Of a stretch of DNA of 64,000 bases, positions 41,926-50,186 are shown piece after piece. The notes beneath the pieces are model-generated. The model saw nothing but the letters and a program-made list of their open reading frames with translations, was not told where the DNA came from and made no database searches. The first letter of the stretch is position 1. The number at the start of each line of letters is the position of its first letter. The stretch comes from Rhodocyclus tenuis (GTDB lineage Bacteria > Pseudomonadota > Gammaproteobacteria > Burkholderiales > Rhodocyclaceae): assembly GCF_014197755.1 (NCBI RefSeq), contig NZ_JACIGE010000016.1, positions 1-64,000 on the forward strand, in the 5' to 3' direction. The position numbers and the translations under genes were made by a program.

Positions 41926-43034
41926 GCGGCTTTGACGCGGCTGGCCGCCTCGGGAACGGTCGCGCCAGTCTGCTCGCTTGGAAAAGCAACGACGTGGTCG
42001 ACATCGAGACGGATGCCGATCAATTCGCCGAGCGCATGGTTATGGTGCGAAGGAACCAGCGACAGCAGTTCGGCGCCACTGGGCAGGCGCAGCGTGTACA
42101 GGATGTCGGCGCCGCGGAATGCCTTGTTCGTCACCTCGGCGCGCAGCGCACTGGCGTCGTCATGCACGATGTCGTCTGGCCGCAGCAGGACATCGAGATG
42201 GCAGTTCTGCGCGCAGCCGGCGCAACCGGAACGGCAGCCCAGCGGCAGTTCTGATTCGAGGATGCCGAGCTCGATCTGCACCTGCCGCCCGTCAAGCGCG
42301 ACGCCCGGCAGAAAAACGCCCTTGCCGACAAAATCGGCGACGAAGCGCCCAGCCGGCCGATGGTACAGCTTGTACGGGGTGTCCCACTGCTGCAGCTGGC
42401 CGCCGTGCACGACACCGATCTCGTCGGCGATGGCGAAGGCCTCGTTCTGGTCGTGGGTGACCAGTACGGCAGTGATTGCAAGGCGCTTGAGGATGTCGCG
42501 GACTTCGAGCGAGAGGCGTTCGCGCAGTTCGACGTCGAGGTTGGAGAAGGGTTCGTCGAGCAGCAGCAGTTGCGGTTGCGGCGCCAGTGCGCGTGCCAGC
42601 GCCACGCGTTGCTGCTGCCCGCCGGAGAGTTCGTGCGGATAGCGGCTGCCCTGGCCGGCAAGGCCGACGATGGCGAGCAACTCCTCGACGCGCGCCTGGC
42701 GTTCGCCGCGCGGCAAGGCATCGAGGCCGAAAGCGATGTTGCCGACGGCTGTGAGGTGCGGAAACAGCGCGTAATCCTGAAAGACCATGCCGATGCGCCG
42801 CTTTTCCGGCGGCAGCGAGAAGCCGGGGCGGCTGACCACCGCGCCGGCGATGCGGATTTCGCCACCGAGCAGCGGTTCGAAGCCGGCGATGCAGCGCAGC
42901 AGCGTGGTCTTGCCGCAACCGGAAGGGCCTAGCAGACAGGCGATGCTGCCGGCTTCAACGGCAAGGCTTACGCCGTTGACGACGGTGTTGCGGCCATAAC
43001 GCTGGCTGACGTGATCAAGTTCGAGGTGCGGCAT
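41922..43034 (-). CDS. fbpC: Iron(III) ABC transporter ATP-binding protein with a Cys4 motif
   Basis: A 370-residue ABC ATPase: Walker [10 protein letters not shown], signature [15 protein letters not shown], Walker [14 protein letters not shown]-loop [11 protein letters not shown], then a TOBE-type regulatory domain. It matches the FbpC/SfuC type, and the neighbours encode a ferric permease and binding protein. The regulatory domain carries four cysteines, C267-x3-C271-x2-C274-x3-C278 ([12 protein letters not shown]), which could hold metal or an iron-sulfur cluster; this is not seen in the E. coli MalK model. The start is ATG 43034. It is divergent from the permease and coupled to aat. Confidence 0.88.
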   Translation of the reverse strand: MPHLELDHVSQRYGRNTVVNGVSLAVEAGSIACLLGPSGCGKTTLLRCIAGFEPLLGGEIRIAGAVVSRPGFSLPPEKRRIGMVFQDYALFPHLTAVGNIAFGLDALPRGERQARVEELLAIVGLAGQGSRYPHELSGGQQQRVALARALAPQPQLLLLDEPFSNLDVELRERLSLEVRDILKRLAITAVLVTHDQNEAFAIADEIGVVHGGQLQQWDTPYKLYHRPAGRFVADFVGKGVFLPGVALDGRQVQIELGILESELPLGCRSGCAGCAQNCHLDVLLRPDDIVHDDASALRAEVTNKAFRGADILYTLRLPSGAELLSLVPSHHNHALGELIGIRLDVDHVVAFPSEQTGATVPEAASRVKAA

Positions 43035-43107
43035 CGGCGCTCGCGGTGCTGGCAGTAATTCGTGAATTATCGCTGATCGACGTCTCCGGCGCAGCCGCAG
43101 GCTCACC

Positions 43108-43113
43108 TATAAT
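43108..43113 (+). promoter_or_regulatory. Candidate -10 box of the iron permease gene
   Basis: A perfect TATAAT lies 15 bases before the permease ATG in the short divergent gap with the ATPase gene. No good -35 is found at 16-18 bases, which fits a promoter needing an activator or a weak basal promoter. The transcript leader would be very short. Confidence 0.45.
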
Positions 43114-43127
43114 TGCAAAACGTTCTC

Positions 43128-44756
43128 ATGAAGAATATTTCGCCCCTTTCGCTTGCCTTTGGCCTTGTCGCCGCACTCATCGCCTTGCCGGTGGGGAGTG
43201 TGCTCGCCAATCTGTTTGCCAGCGGCGGCGGCGCGACGATTGCGCATCTGGCGGCGACGATCCTGCCGGAAACGGTCGTCAATACGCTGCTGCTCTGCCT
43301 GTATGTCGGCGGCGGCTGCATCCTGCTCGGCGTCGGCGCCGCCTGGTTGACGACGGTCCTCGATTTTCCCGGGCGCCGCTTCTTCGAATGGGCATTGGTG
43401 CTGCCGCTGGCGGCGCCCGCTTACGTGCTGGCCTATGTGTACACCGACGTGCTGCAGTTCGCCGGGCCGCTGCAGGGCGCGCTACGCGAGGCCTTCGGCT
43501 GGCGTTATGGTGACTACTGGTTTCCCGAGGTGCGCAGCCTGGGCGGCGCGGCGCTGATGTTCATCGCGGTGCTTTATCCCTACGTCTATCTGCTGGCACG
43601 AACTGCCTTTCTCGAACGTGGCGGTACCCTGCTGGAGGCGGCACGGACGCTGGGGTTGGGGCCATGGCGGGCTTTTGTGCGCGTGTCGTTGCCACTGGCG
43701 CGGCCGGCAGTTGTCGCCGGTGCAACGCTGGCGCTGATGGAAACGCTCGCCGACTACGGGACGGTCGCTTATTTCGGCGTGCCGACTTTCACCACCGGCA
43801 TCTATCGCGCCTGGTTTTCGCTCGGCGACCGTCTGGCGGCGGCACAGCTGGCGGCGACGCTGCTCGGTTTTGTTGTCCTGCTGCTGGCGCTGGAACGCTT
43901 GGCGCGCGGCCGGGCGCGATTTTCCGAGGCCGCGGCCCGTCGGCCGGCGGCCGTCGGCCGCCGACTGACGGGCCTGCGCGCGGTCGCCGCGATCATCGCC
44001 TGCTGTCTGCCGCTGTTCGCCGGATTCCTGCTGCCGGCGCTGCTCCTGCTGCGCCTGGCGCTGCTTGAGGGCGATGCGCAGTTTGGCACGCGCTTTCTTA
44101 CGCTGGCGCAGAACAGTTTCATGCTGTCCGGGCTTACCGCCTTGCTCGGCGTTTTCATTGCGCTCTTGCTGGCGTATGGCGAGCGCCTCGGGGGTGGCTG
44201 GGCGGCGCGCGCCGCCGTGCGCATTGCCGGTCTTGGCTACGCGGTTCCCGGTGCGGTGATTGCCGTCGGCGTGCTGATCCCGGTGACACGTCTCGATCAC
44301 TGGCTCGGTGAGCAGTGGGAGGCCTTTTCCGGCGTCAATCCGGGGCTCTTGCTCACCGGTGGCGTAGCCGCGCTGATCTACGCGTATCTCGTGCGCTTCC
44401 TAGGCATTGCCTTGCAGACGATCGGGGCCGGCCTGGCGCGCATCCGTCCGAGCATGGACGATGCGGCGCGCAGTCTCGGTCTTGGCCGTGGCGCGACGCT
44501 GCGCCGGGTGCACCTGCCACTGCTGCGTGGCAGTCTGCTCACCGCCGGCCTGCTGGTCTTTGTCGATGTGATGAAGGAACTGCCGGCAACGCTGGTGATG
44601 CGTCCGTTCAATTTCGACACGCTAGCGACGCAGACCTACATGCTCGCTGCCGACGAGCGTCTGGCCGAGGCGTCGACGGCAGCGCTGGCGATCGTCGGTG
44701 TCGGCCTGCTGCCGCTATTCGTGTTGTCGCGGCAGATCGCGCAAGGGCGCCGCTGA
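43128..44756 (+). CDS. fbpB: Iron(III) ABC transporter permease
   Basis: A 542-residue inner-membrane protein with about twelve helices in two homologous halves, as in FbpB/SfuB. Each half has an EAA loop for the ATPase (LLEAARTLGLGPWRAFVRVS and MDDAARSLGLGRGATLRRVH). It moves ferric iron delivered by the periplasmic binding protein. The start at ATG 43128 (MKNISPLSL) is preferred to 43113, which lies inside the promoter-like TATAAT. It is on the opposite strand to both partner genes. Confidence 0.92.
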   Translation: MKNISPLSLAFGLVAALIALPVGSVLANLFASGGGATIAHLAATILPETVVNTLLLCLYVGGGCILLGVGAAWLTTVLDFPGRRFFEWALVLPLAAPAYVLAYVYTDVLQFAGPLQGALREAFGWRYGDYWFPEVRSLGGAALMFIAVLYPYVYLLARTAFLERGGTLLEAARTLGLGPWRAFVRVSLPLARPAVVAGATLALMETLADYGTVAYFGVPTFTTGIYRAWFSLGDRLAAAQLAATLLGFVVLLLALERLARGRARFSEAAARRPAAVGRRLTGLRAVAAIIACCLPLFAGFLLPALLLLRLALLEGDAQFGTRFLTLAQNSFMLSGLTALLGVFIALLLAYGERLGGGWAARAAVRIAGLGYAVPGAVIAVGVLIPVTRLDHWLGEQWEAFSGVNPGLLLTGGVAALIYAYLVRFLGIALQTIGAGLARIRPSMDDAARSLGLGRGATLRRVHLPLLRGSLLTAGLLVFVDVMKELPATLVMRPFNFDTLATQTYMLAADERLAEASTAALAIVGVGLLPLFVLSRQIAQGRR

Positions 44757-44767
44757 CACTGCACAAC

Positions 44768-44789
44768 AAAAACGCCCGCTCCGCGGGCG
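44768..44789 (-). terminator. Intrinsic terminator of the iron-binding protein gene
   Basis: On the minus strand a CGCCCGC/GCGGGCG stem with a three-base loop is followed by five T residues. It lies about 50 bases after the fbpA stop and also just after the convergent permease gene. Confidence 0.8.
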
Positions 44790-44837
44790 CGGGACGGGCG
44801 TGTCGGGAAAAACGCCGAAGGCGGTCGTCGGGAGCGT

Positions 44838-45869
44838 TCAGCGATAACCGACGCGATCGAAGATCATCTGCGCCTTGGCGCGGTACATCGCCAGCGATTT
44901 GACCGGCAGCGTGTCAGCCTTGAATGGCCCCAGCGCGGCGAGTGCCGGATTGTCGATGCGCGCGCCGGTGACGGCCGGCCATTCGTTGTTGCCGTCGGCG
45001 AAATAGCGCTGGGCACTGTCGCTGGCAAGATACTCAAGGAAGCGTTCAGCCGACTCACGATGCGGGGCGTATTTCAGGATGCCCGCACCGGAAATGTTGA
45101 TGTGCGTGCCGGCTCCTTTCTGATCGGGCCAGACGACGCCGATCTTTTCCATGATGGCGCGGTCCTCTGCTTTGTCCGAGCGCATCAGGCGGGCCAGGTA
45201 ATACGTGTTGGCGACGGCGACGCCGCACTCGCCAGCGGCAACGGCCTTGATCTGGTCGGTATCGCCGCCGCGCGGCGGCCGCGCGAAGTTGGCGACGACG
45301 CCGCGCGCCCAGGATTCGGCCTTCGCTTCACCTTCATGGGCAATGATCGACGCCATCAGCGACAGGTTGTACGGATGCGATCCCGAGCGCGAACAGACCT
45401 TGCCCTTCAATTTTGGCTGCGCGAGATCGGCGTAGTTGGCGACATCGCTGGCCTGGACGGAATCCTTGGCATAGACGATGACGCGCGCGCGCGTCGAGAA
45501 GGCGATCCAGTCGTCGGTGCGCAAGTGTGCCGGAATCTTCGCTTCCAGTTTCTTCGAGGCAATCGGCTGGAAGAGTCCCATTTCGTCGGCGGTGGACAGG
45601 CGCGCGGCATCGACGGTGATCAGCACGTCGGCGGGGCTGTTGCGACCTTCGTTGCGGATGCGTTCGAGCAGTTCGTCTTCCTTGCCCTCGATGCGGTTGA
45701 TGCGGATTCCCGTTTGGCGGGTGAACTCGGAGTAAAGCGCTTCGTCAGTCTGATAATGGCGTGCTGAGTAGAGATTGAGCGTGGCAGGGTCGCCGGCAGC
45801 AGCGGCTCCGCCCGAGATGGCGGCGAGCAGCATCAGCATGGACAGGCGAGGGCGCAGGGAGTGGCTCAT
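44838..45869 (-). CDS. fbpA: Periplasmic iron(III)-binding protein
   Basis: A 343-residue periplasmic binding protein. The signal peptide is MSHSLRPRLSMLMLLAAISG followed by GAAAAG, cut probably around residue 26. The mature part starts LNLYSARHYQTDEALYSEF and has the paired tyrosines (ANTYYLARL) that bind ferric iron in the FbpA family. AGGAG lies five bases before the ATG. Frames extending upstream to 46022 cross the promoter and are not used. Expression is probably iron-controlled. Confidence 0.9.
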   Translation of the reverse strand: MSHSLRPRLSMLMLLAAISGGAAAAGDPATLNLYSARHYQTDEALYSEFTRQTGIRINRIEGKEDELLERIRNEGRNSPADVLITVDAARLSTADEMGLFQPIASKKLEAKIPAHLRTDDWIAFSTRARVIVYAKDSVQASDVANYADLAQPKLKGKVCSRSGSHPYNLSLMASIIAHEGEAKAESWARGVVANFARPPRGGDTDQIKAVAAGECGVAVANTYYLARLMRSDKAEDRAIMEKIGVVWPDQKGAGTHINISGAGILKYAPHRESAERFLEYLASDSAQRYFADGNNEWPAVTGARIDNPALAALGPFKADTLPVKSLAMYRAKAQMIFDRVGYR

Positions 45870-45881
45870 ATTGGCTCCTAG

Positions 45882-45899
45882 TGATGAGAATGAGTCGCG
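45882..45899. promoter_or_regulatory. Possible Fur-like operator before fbpA
   Basis: TGATGAGAATGAGTCGCG sits between the promoter -10 and the fbpA ribosome site. The half TGAGAAT resembles the Fur 7-1-7 half site TGATAAT, but the other half is poor. The place is right for a repressor; the sequence match is weak. Confidence 0.25.
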
Positions 45900-45909
45900 T
45901 TTCAGAGTC

Positions 45910-45938
45910 ATCATAACCGGCAGCCGTCGCCTTGCCAA
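45910..45938 (-). promoter_or_regulatory. Sigma-70 promoter of fbpA
   Basis: On the minus strand TTGGCA (45938-45933) and TATGAT (45915-45910) are separated by exactly 17 bases, close to consensus. The transcript would have a leader of roughly 30 bases with AGGAG before the ATG. Confidence 0.7.
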
Positions 45939-45944
45939 GAGGCG

Positions 45945-45967
45945 AAAAAAAAAGACGCCGCGGCGTC
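45945..45967 (-). terminator. Intrinsic terminator of the NlpC/P60 gene
   Basis: The palindrome GACGCCGCGGCGTC (45954-45967) is followed on the minus strand by nine T residues, 24 bases after the stop of the hydrolase gene. It isolates that gene from the fbpA promoter just beyond. Confidence 0.85.
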
Positions 45968-45990
45968 GTTTTCCTGGGGGCTGAGCGGGC

Positions 45991-46494
45991 TCAGCGCTCG
46001 ACCACGCGCCTGCCACCGTCAAAGCGCTTTACCCAGTAACTCTGGCGCATGTCCTCGACGCGAACTTCGGCGCCGGTGCGCGGCGCGTGCAGGAAGCGGT
46101 TGTCGCCGAGATAGATGCCGACGTGCGAGAAGGCGCGGCGCATGGTGTTGAAGAAGACGAGGTCGCCGGGCTTCAGTTCGTTCTTGTCGACGACGTCGCC
46201 GACCTGGCTTTGCTCGCGCGCAGTACGCGGCAGCACGAGGCCGACGGCTTCGCGATAGACCAGCTGGACGAAGCCGCTGCAGTCGAGACCGGTATCAGGA
46301 TTGGTGCCGCCGCGGCGATAGTTGATGCCGACGAGTTCAAGGCCTTTGAGGATCAGATCTTGCGCGCTATTGGTGTAGCGCTCGAACAGCGACATTTCGT
46401 CTGCCGCCTTTGGTTGTTCCGTTGGCGCGGCGATCGCCGAGGTGGCGAGCAGGCTGGCGAGCAGGAGGGCGGAGAGCAGGCGTTGGACAGACAT
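45991..46494 (-). CDS. NlpC/P60 cell-wall endopeptidase
   Basis: A 167-residue secreted C40 peptidase. The signal peptide is MSVQRLLSALLLASLLATSA followed by IAA. The catalytic Cys is in LDCSGFVQLVYRE, the His in FSHVGIYLG, and the third polar residue is probably the His in FLHAPR. Such enzymes cut stem peptides of peptidoglycan. There is no lipobox. A possible promoter TTTACA-17-TAAATT (46531-46503) would give an almost leaderless transcript, so another upstream start is likely too. Confidence 0.9.
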   Translation of the reverse strand: MSVQRLLSALLLASLLATSAIAAPTEQPKAADEMSLFERYTNSAQDLILKGLELVGINYRRGGTNPDTGLDCSGFVQLVYREAVGLVLPRTAREQSQVGDVVDKNELKPGDLVFFNTMRRAFSHVGIYLGDNRFLHAPRTGAEVRVEDMRQSYWVKRFDGGRRVVER

Positions 46495-47024
46495 GGGTCC
46501 GGAATTTAGTTGAAAACCCTATGCATGTAAACACCGCTGTCGTGGTTATAGCAACAAACCGCTTTAGAAAAATGAGTTAACAACTTGAATATAAATGATA
46601 GTACGAGAATTAAACAGTGTGCGGTGTTTTGTGGTCGGGTGGTGCAGATCGCCGCAAGCTCGTGCCGCGGGCAAACCGGGCAGTTCGCCATCCCCTTGCG
46701 CCAATTTGGTGAGGCTTTCATTTATACTTAAACGTAATTATGAAAAAGGTCTGACGCTGCTGAATTTCGGCGCGATCACGACCTTCATCGGCAGTGGGGC
46801 AGCGTCGCGGTTGCAAGGAGCGGGCATGAGTCCCTTCAGGAATGGTCAGGTCGACGTACGGAGTTGCAGTCCTGTGCCGCCTTCGCGGGCGGGGGCTTGG
46901 CGCATTGCTGTCGGTTCGCCGAGCGTTTCCGGCAGCCTGTTACGCATTTTCGCAGCAAACCCATCGGCGCGACAGGCGCGCTTGTCGCGACCAGGAACGA
47001 TCGAGTCATGATGGTATTGTTGCG
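46495..47024. other. Long AT-richer intergenic region before the response regulator gene
   Basis: These 530 bases between divergent genes are the longest gene-free stretch. 46500-46620 and 46720-46750 are AT-rich compared with the flanks (TATACT at 46723). GACGCTGC near 46754 and GCAGCGTC near 46800 could form an eight-base stem. A 61-codon frame starts at ATG 46826 after AAGGAG and ends at 47011, 14 bases before the regulator gene. It has no recognisable family and a biased, coding-unlike composition, so it may be a leader peptide or chance. No known riboswitch was recognised. Confidence 0.4.
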
Positions 47025-48134
47025 ATGAGTCTGCCGGAGATTGATACGCCGCTGCCGCGCGTGCTGATCGTTGATGACTCGCGCATCGTCCGGGCGACTT
47101 TGATCAAGCGTATCCGCGACCGTTACGATTTTCGCGAGGAGGCCAACGGCGAAGCCGGCTGGCAGGCGCTCGTTCTCGACCATTCGATCCATCTGCTGAT
47201 CACCGATATTTCAATGCCGGTGCTCGATGGCTATGGTTTGCTCAAGCGCATTCGCGAATCGAAGCTGGCGCGCTTGCGCGACCTGCCGGTGCTGATGCTG
47301 TCCGGCGACGAAGACGAAAACGCGCTGGAACATGCCAAGGCGCTCGGCGCCACCGATTTCATCGGCAAGGGCGTCGGCGGGGCTGAACTGCTGGCACGCA
47401 TCGACTCCCTGGTGCGCTTGTCGCAGGCGCAGCATCTGCTCAAGGAAAATCGCGCGCTGCAGGTGCAGGAAGAAGAAACCGGCCTGTTTACGCGCAAGTA
47501 CATCGAGTTGCAGGCGGCGCAGGCGCTGTCGCTGGCGATGCGGCACGACAGCCGGCTGAGTGTGATGGTCGTCGCTTTTGACCGCGTCGCATCCTTGCTG
47601 GAGGAACAAGGCGAGGACATGGTGCGCCAGCTTGAGCTGCGCTTCATCCGCATGCTCGCCGGCAAGACGCGCAAGGAGGACAGCTTGGGCCGTTATGCCG
47701 GCAGTCAGTTCGCGCTGGTTTCGCCGGGTACGCCTTACCCCGCCTGCGAATCTTTCGCCAACCGTTTGCGTGAGGCGATCGAGGTCGCCAACATCACCGC
47801 GCACGGACAGCGGCTCAATCTTTCCATCAGTGTCGGCGTGGCCAACAGCCCCGTCGACACGGTTACCTCGGCTGGCGCCTTGCTCGAACTTGCGGGCGCC
47901 CGGCTGAAAGCTGCCCAGCAGTCGGGCGGCAATCGCGTCATTGCGTGTCAGGCTAGATCGGAGGCCGACCTGGTCGTCCCCAAGCTGGCGCACGCGATCG
48001 ATCTCATCAAGGCAGGCCACGAGCAGGCGGTGATCCCGCACCTCGACACGCTCGGCGAACAGATCACGCCCTTGCTGCGCCTGCTGGAAAGGGAACGAAA
48101 CTTCTGCTGGCCGCCGGCCGGCGGAAAGCCATGA
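47025..48134 (+). CDS. Response regulator with a degenerate GGDEF domain
   Basis: A 369-residue protein. The receiver domain (about 10-130) has the acidic pair VLIVDDS, the phospho-acceptor in LLITDISMPVLDGYG and the conserved Lys in DFIGKGVGG. A GGDEF-like domain follows (about 145-305), but the signature is AGSQF in LGRYAGSQFALVSPG, so cyclic-di-GMP synthesis is not expected. It may bind GTP or act by protein contacts. The C-terminal roughly 50 residues are helical. No partner kinase gene is adjacent. The start at ATG 47025 gives a normal receiver N terminus. Confidence 0.85.
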   Translation: MSLPEIDTPLPRVLIVDDSRIVRATLIKRIRDRYDFREEANGEAGWQALVLDHSIHLLITDISMPVLDGYGLLKRIRESKLARLRDLPVLMLSGDEDENALEHAKALGATDFIGKGVGGAELLARIDSLVRLSQAQHLLKENRALQVQEEETGLFTRKYIELQAAQALSLAMRHDSRLSVMVVAFDRVASLLEEQGEDMVRQLELRFIRMLAGKTRKEDSLGRYAGSQFALVSPGTPYPACESFANRLREAIEVANITAHGQRLNLSISVGVANSPVDTVTSAGALLELAGARLKAAQQSGGNRVIACQARSEADLVVPKLAHAIDLIKAGHEQAVIPHLDTLGEQITPLLRLLERERNFCWPPAGGKP

Positions 48135-48213
48135 AAACCCGACCGGAGTGCGCACGCATCCGGCGGAATAAGCCTGTACGAGCAGGCACATCATCCATTG
48201 CAAAAGGAGTTTC

Positions 48214-50106
48214 ATGAGCACGATCAAGGAGTTTCACCGACAGTCCATCGATCAGCCCGACGTTTTCTGGGCCGAGCAGGCCAAGCTGATCGACTGGGAG
48301 ACGCCCTACGAAAAGACGCTCGATTTCTCGCGTCCGCCTTTCGCCAAGTGGTTTGTCGGCGGTCGTACCAATCTCTGTTTCAACGCGGTTGACCGGCACG
48401 CTGCCAAGCGTCCCGACGCGCGCGCGCTGGTCTATATCTCGACCGAGACCAACGAAGAGAAGAGCTATTCCTACGCCGAGTTGAAGCGCGAAGTCGAGCG
48501 CACGGCGGCGATCATGCAGAGTCTCGGCGTTGGCCGTGGTGACCGCGTTCTCATCTACATGCCGATGATCGCCGAAGCGGCGTTCGCCATGCTCGCCTGT
48601 GCGCGTATCGGCGCGATCCACTCGGTGGTGTTCGGTGGCTTCGCTTCCGGTTCGCTGGCAACCCGCATTGACGATGCGACGCCGAAGCTGATCGTTTCGT
48701 CCGACGCCGGCATGCGCGGCGGCAAGGCGGTTCCCTACAAGCATCTGCTCGACGAAGCGATCAATCTCGCCGGGCACAGGCCGGCGCACGTGCTGATGGT
48801 CAACCGTGGCCTCGATCCGGCGTTCAATCGCGTCGAGGGCCGCGACGTCGACTACGCGACGCTGCGTCAGCAGTTCCTCGACGCCGAAGTGCCGGTGACC
48901 TGGCTCGAATCGTCCGAGCCGTCGTACATCCTGTACACCTCGGGTACCACCGGCAAGCCGAAGGGCGTGCAGCGCGACACCGGCGGCTACTGCGTCGCAC
49001 TGGCGTCGACGATGAAGCACATCTACTGCGGTGGCGAGGGCGAGACGATGTTCTCGACCTCCGACATCGGCTGGGTCGTCGGCCACTCGTACATCATCTA
49101 CGCGCCGCTGATCGCCGGCATGACGACGATCATGTACGAAGGCACGCCGCTGCGCCCGGACGCCGGCATCTGGTGGAAAATCGTCGAGGACTACAAGGTC
49201 AACGTCATGTTCTCGGCGCCGACTGCTGCGCGCGTGCTGAAGAAGCAGGACCCGGCGTTCATGCACAAGTACGACCTGTCCTCGCTCAAGCACCTGTTCC
49301 TCGCCGGCGAGCCGCTCGACCAGCCGACGCACGAGTGGATCATGGGCGAACTGAACCTACCGGTGATCGACAACTACTGGCAGACCGAAACCGGCTGGCC
49401 GATCCTGGCTGCCATGCCCGGCGTCGAGCAGACCAAGATCAAGTACGGCACGCCGAGCTTCCCGGTCTATGGCTACAACCTGAAGATCTTCCGCGAGGAC
49501 GGCTCCGAGTGCGACGCCAACGAAAAGGGCATCGTCGGCATCGTTCCGCCGCTGCCGCCAGGTTGCCTGTCGACGGTGTGGGGTGACGATGATCGCTTCG
49601 TATCGACCTACTTCTCGCTGTTCCGCGAGCCGCTGGTGTATTCGTCCTTCGACTGGGGCATCCGTGACGATGAGGGCTATCACTTCATCCTCGGCCGTAC
49701 CGACGACGTGATCAACGTTGCCGGCCATCGCCTTGGCACGCGCGAGATCGAGGAGGCGGTGCAGGGGCACTCGGCGATCGCCGAAGTGGCGGTGGTCGGT
49801 GTTGCCGACCCGCTCAAGGGGCAGATGCCGATGGCTTTCGCGGTGGTCAAGGACGCCAGCCGCGTCGCCACGGCCGAGCAGCGTCTGGCGCTGGAGAAGG
49901 AAGTCTTCAAGAAGGTCGACGAAAGCCTCGGCGCCATCGCCCGGCCGAGTCGCGTGCACTTCGTGACCGTACTGCCGAAGACGCGTTCCGGCAAGCTGCT
50001 GCGTCGTTCTATCCAGGCGCTCGCCGAAGGTCGCGATCCCGGCGATCTGACGACGATCGAAGACCCGGCAGCGCTCGAGCAGCTGAAGCAGGCGCTCGGC
50101 GTCTGA
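48214..50106 (+). CDS. prpE: Propionyl-CoA synthetase
   Basis: A 630-residue acyl-CoA synthetase of the ANL family. The adenylation motif YTSGTTGKPKGVQRDTGGY is the PrpE type, and the motif YWQTETGWP and the C-terminal catalytic lysine in PKTRSGKLLRR are intact. It activates propionate (and acetate less well) with ATP and CoA. AAGGAG lies five bases before the ATG. The other genes of the methylcitrate or methylmalonyl route are not adjacent. Acetyl-CoA synthetase is the main alternative, but the motif and length favour PrpE. A long palindromic terminator follows. Confidence 0.92.
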   Translation: MSTIKEFHRQSIDQPDVFWAEQAKLIDWETPYEKTLDFSRPPFAKWFVGGRTNLCFNAVDRHAAKRPDARALVYISTETNEEKSYSYAELKREVERTAAIMQSLGVGRGDRVLIYMPMIAEAAFAMLACARIGAIHSVVFGGFASGSLATRIDDATPKLIVSSDAGMRGGKAVPYKHLLDEAINLAGHRPAHVLMVNRGLDPAFNRVEGRDVDYATLRQQFLDAEVPVTWLESSEPSYILYTSGTTGKPKGVQRDTGGYCVALASTMKHIYCGGEGETMFSTSDIGWVVGHSYIIYAPLIAGMTTIMYEGTPLRPDAGIWWKIVEDYKVNVMFSAPTAARVLKKQDPAFMHKYDLSSLKHLFLAGEPLDQPTHEWIMGELNLPVIDNYWQTETGWPILAAMPGVEQTKIKYGTPSFPVYGYNLKIFREDGSECDANEKGIVGIVPPLPPGCLSTVWGDDDRFVSTYFSLFREPLVYSSFDWGIRDDEGYHFILGRTDDVINVAGHRLGTREIEEAVQGHSAIAEVAVVGVADPLKGQMPMAFAVVKDASRVATAEQRLALEKEVFKKVDESLGAIARPSRVHFVTVLPKTRSGKLLRRSIQALAEGRDPGDLTTIEDPAALEQLKQALGV

Positions 50107-50152
50107 GTCAACGCCGCCGGCCGCTCATCGCGGTCGGCGCAAGTATCCTGAA

Positions 50153-50186
50153 CAATGAAATCGGCCCCGCGGGGCCGATTTCATTG
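50153..50186. terminator. 34-bp perfect palindrome between prpE and menD
   Basis: CAATGAAATCGGCCCCG (50153-50169) is followed directly by its reverse complement (50170-50186). It lies 46 bases after prpE and overlaps the stop codon of the convergent menD. It has a GC core with A/T outer arms, so it can act as an intrinsic terminator in both directions. Confidence 0.85.

Noticed and set aside
46620-46800. Possible cyclic-di-GMP riboswitch before the GGDEF-like gene
   Set aside because: GCGGGCAAACCGGG looked suggestive, but the conserved GEMM core and stem pattern could not be assembled.
46826-47011. 61-codon frame with AAGGAG ribosome site before the response regulator
   Set aside because: Good start signals but no recognisable family and unusual residue make-up; kept only as a possible leader peptide, not as a gene.
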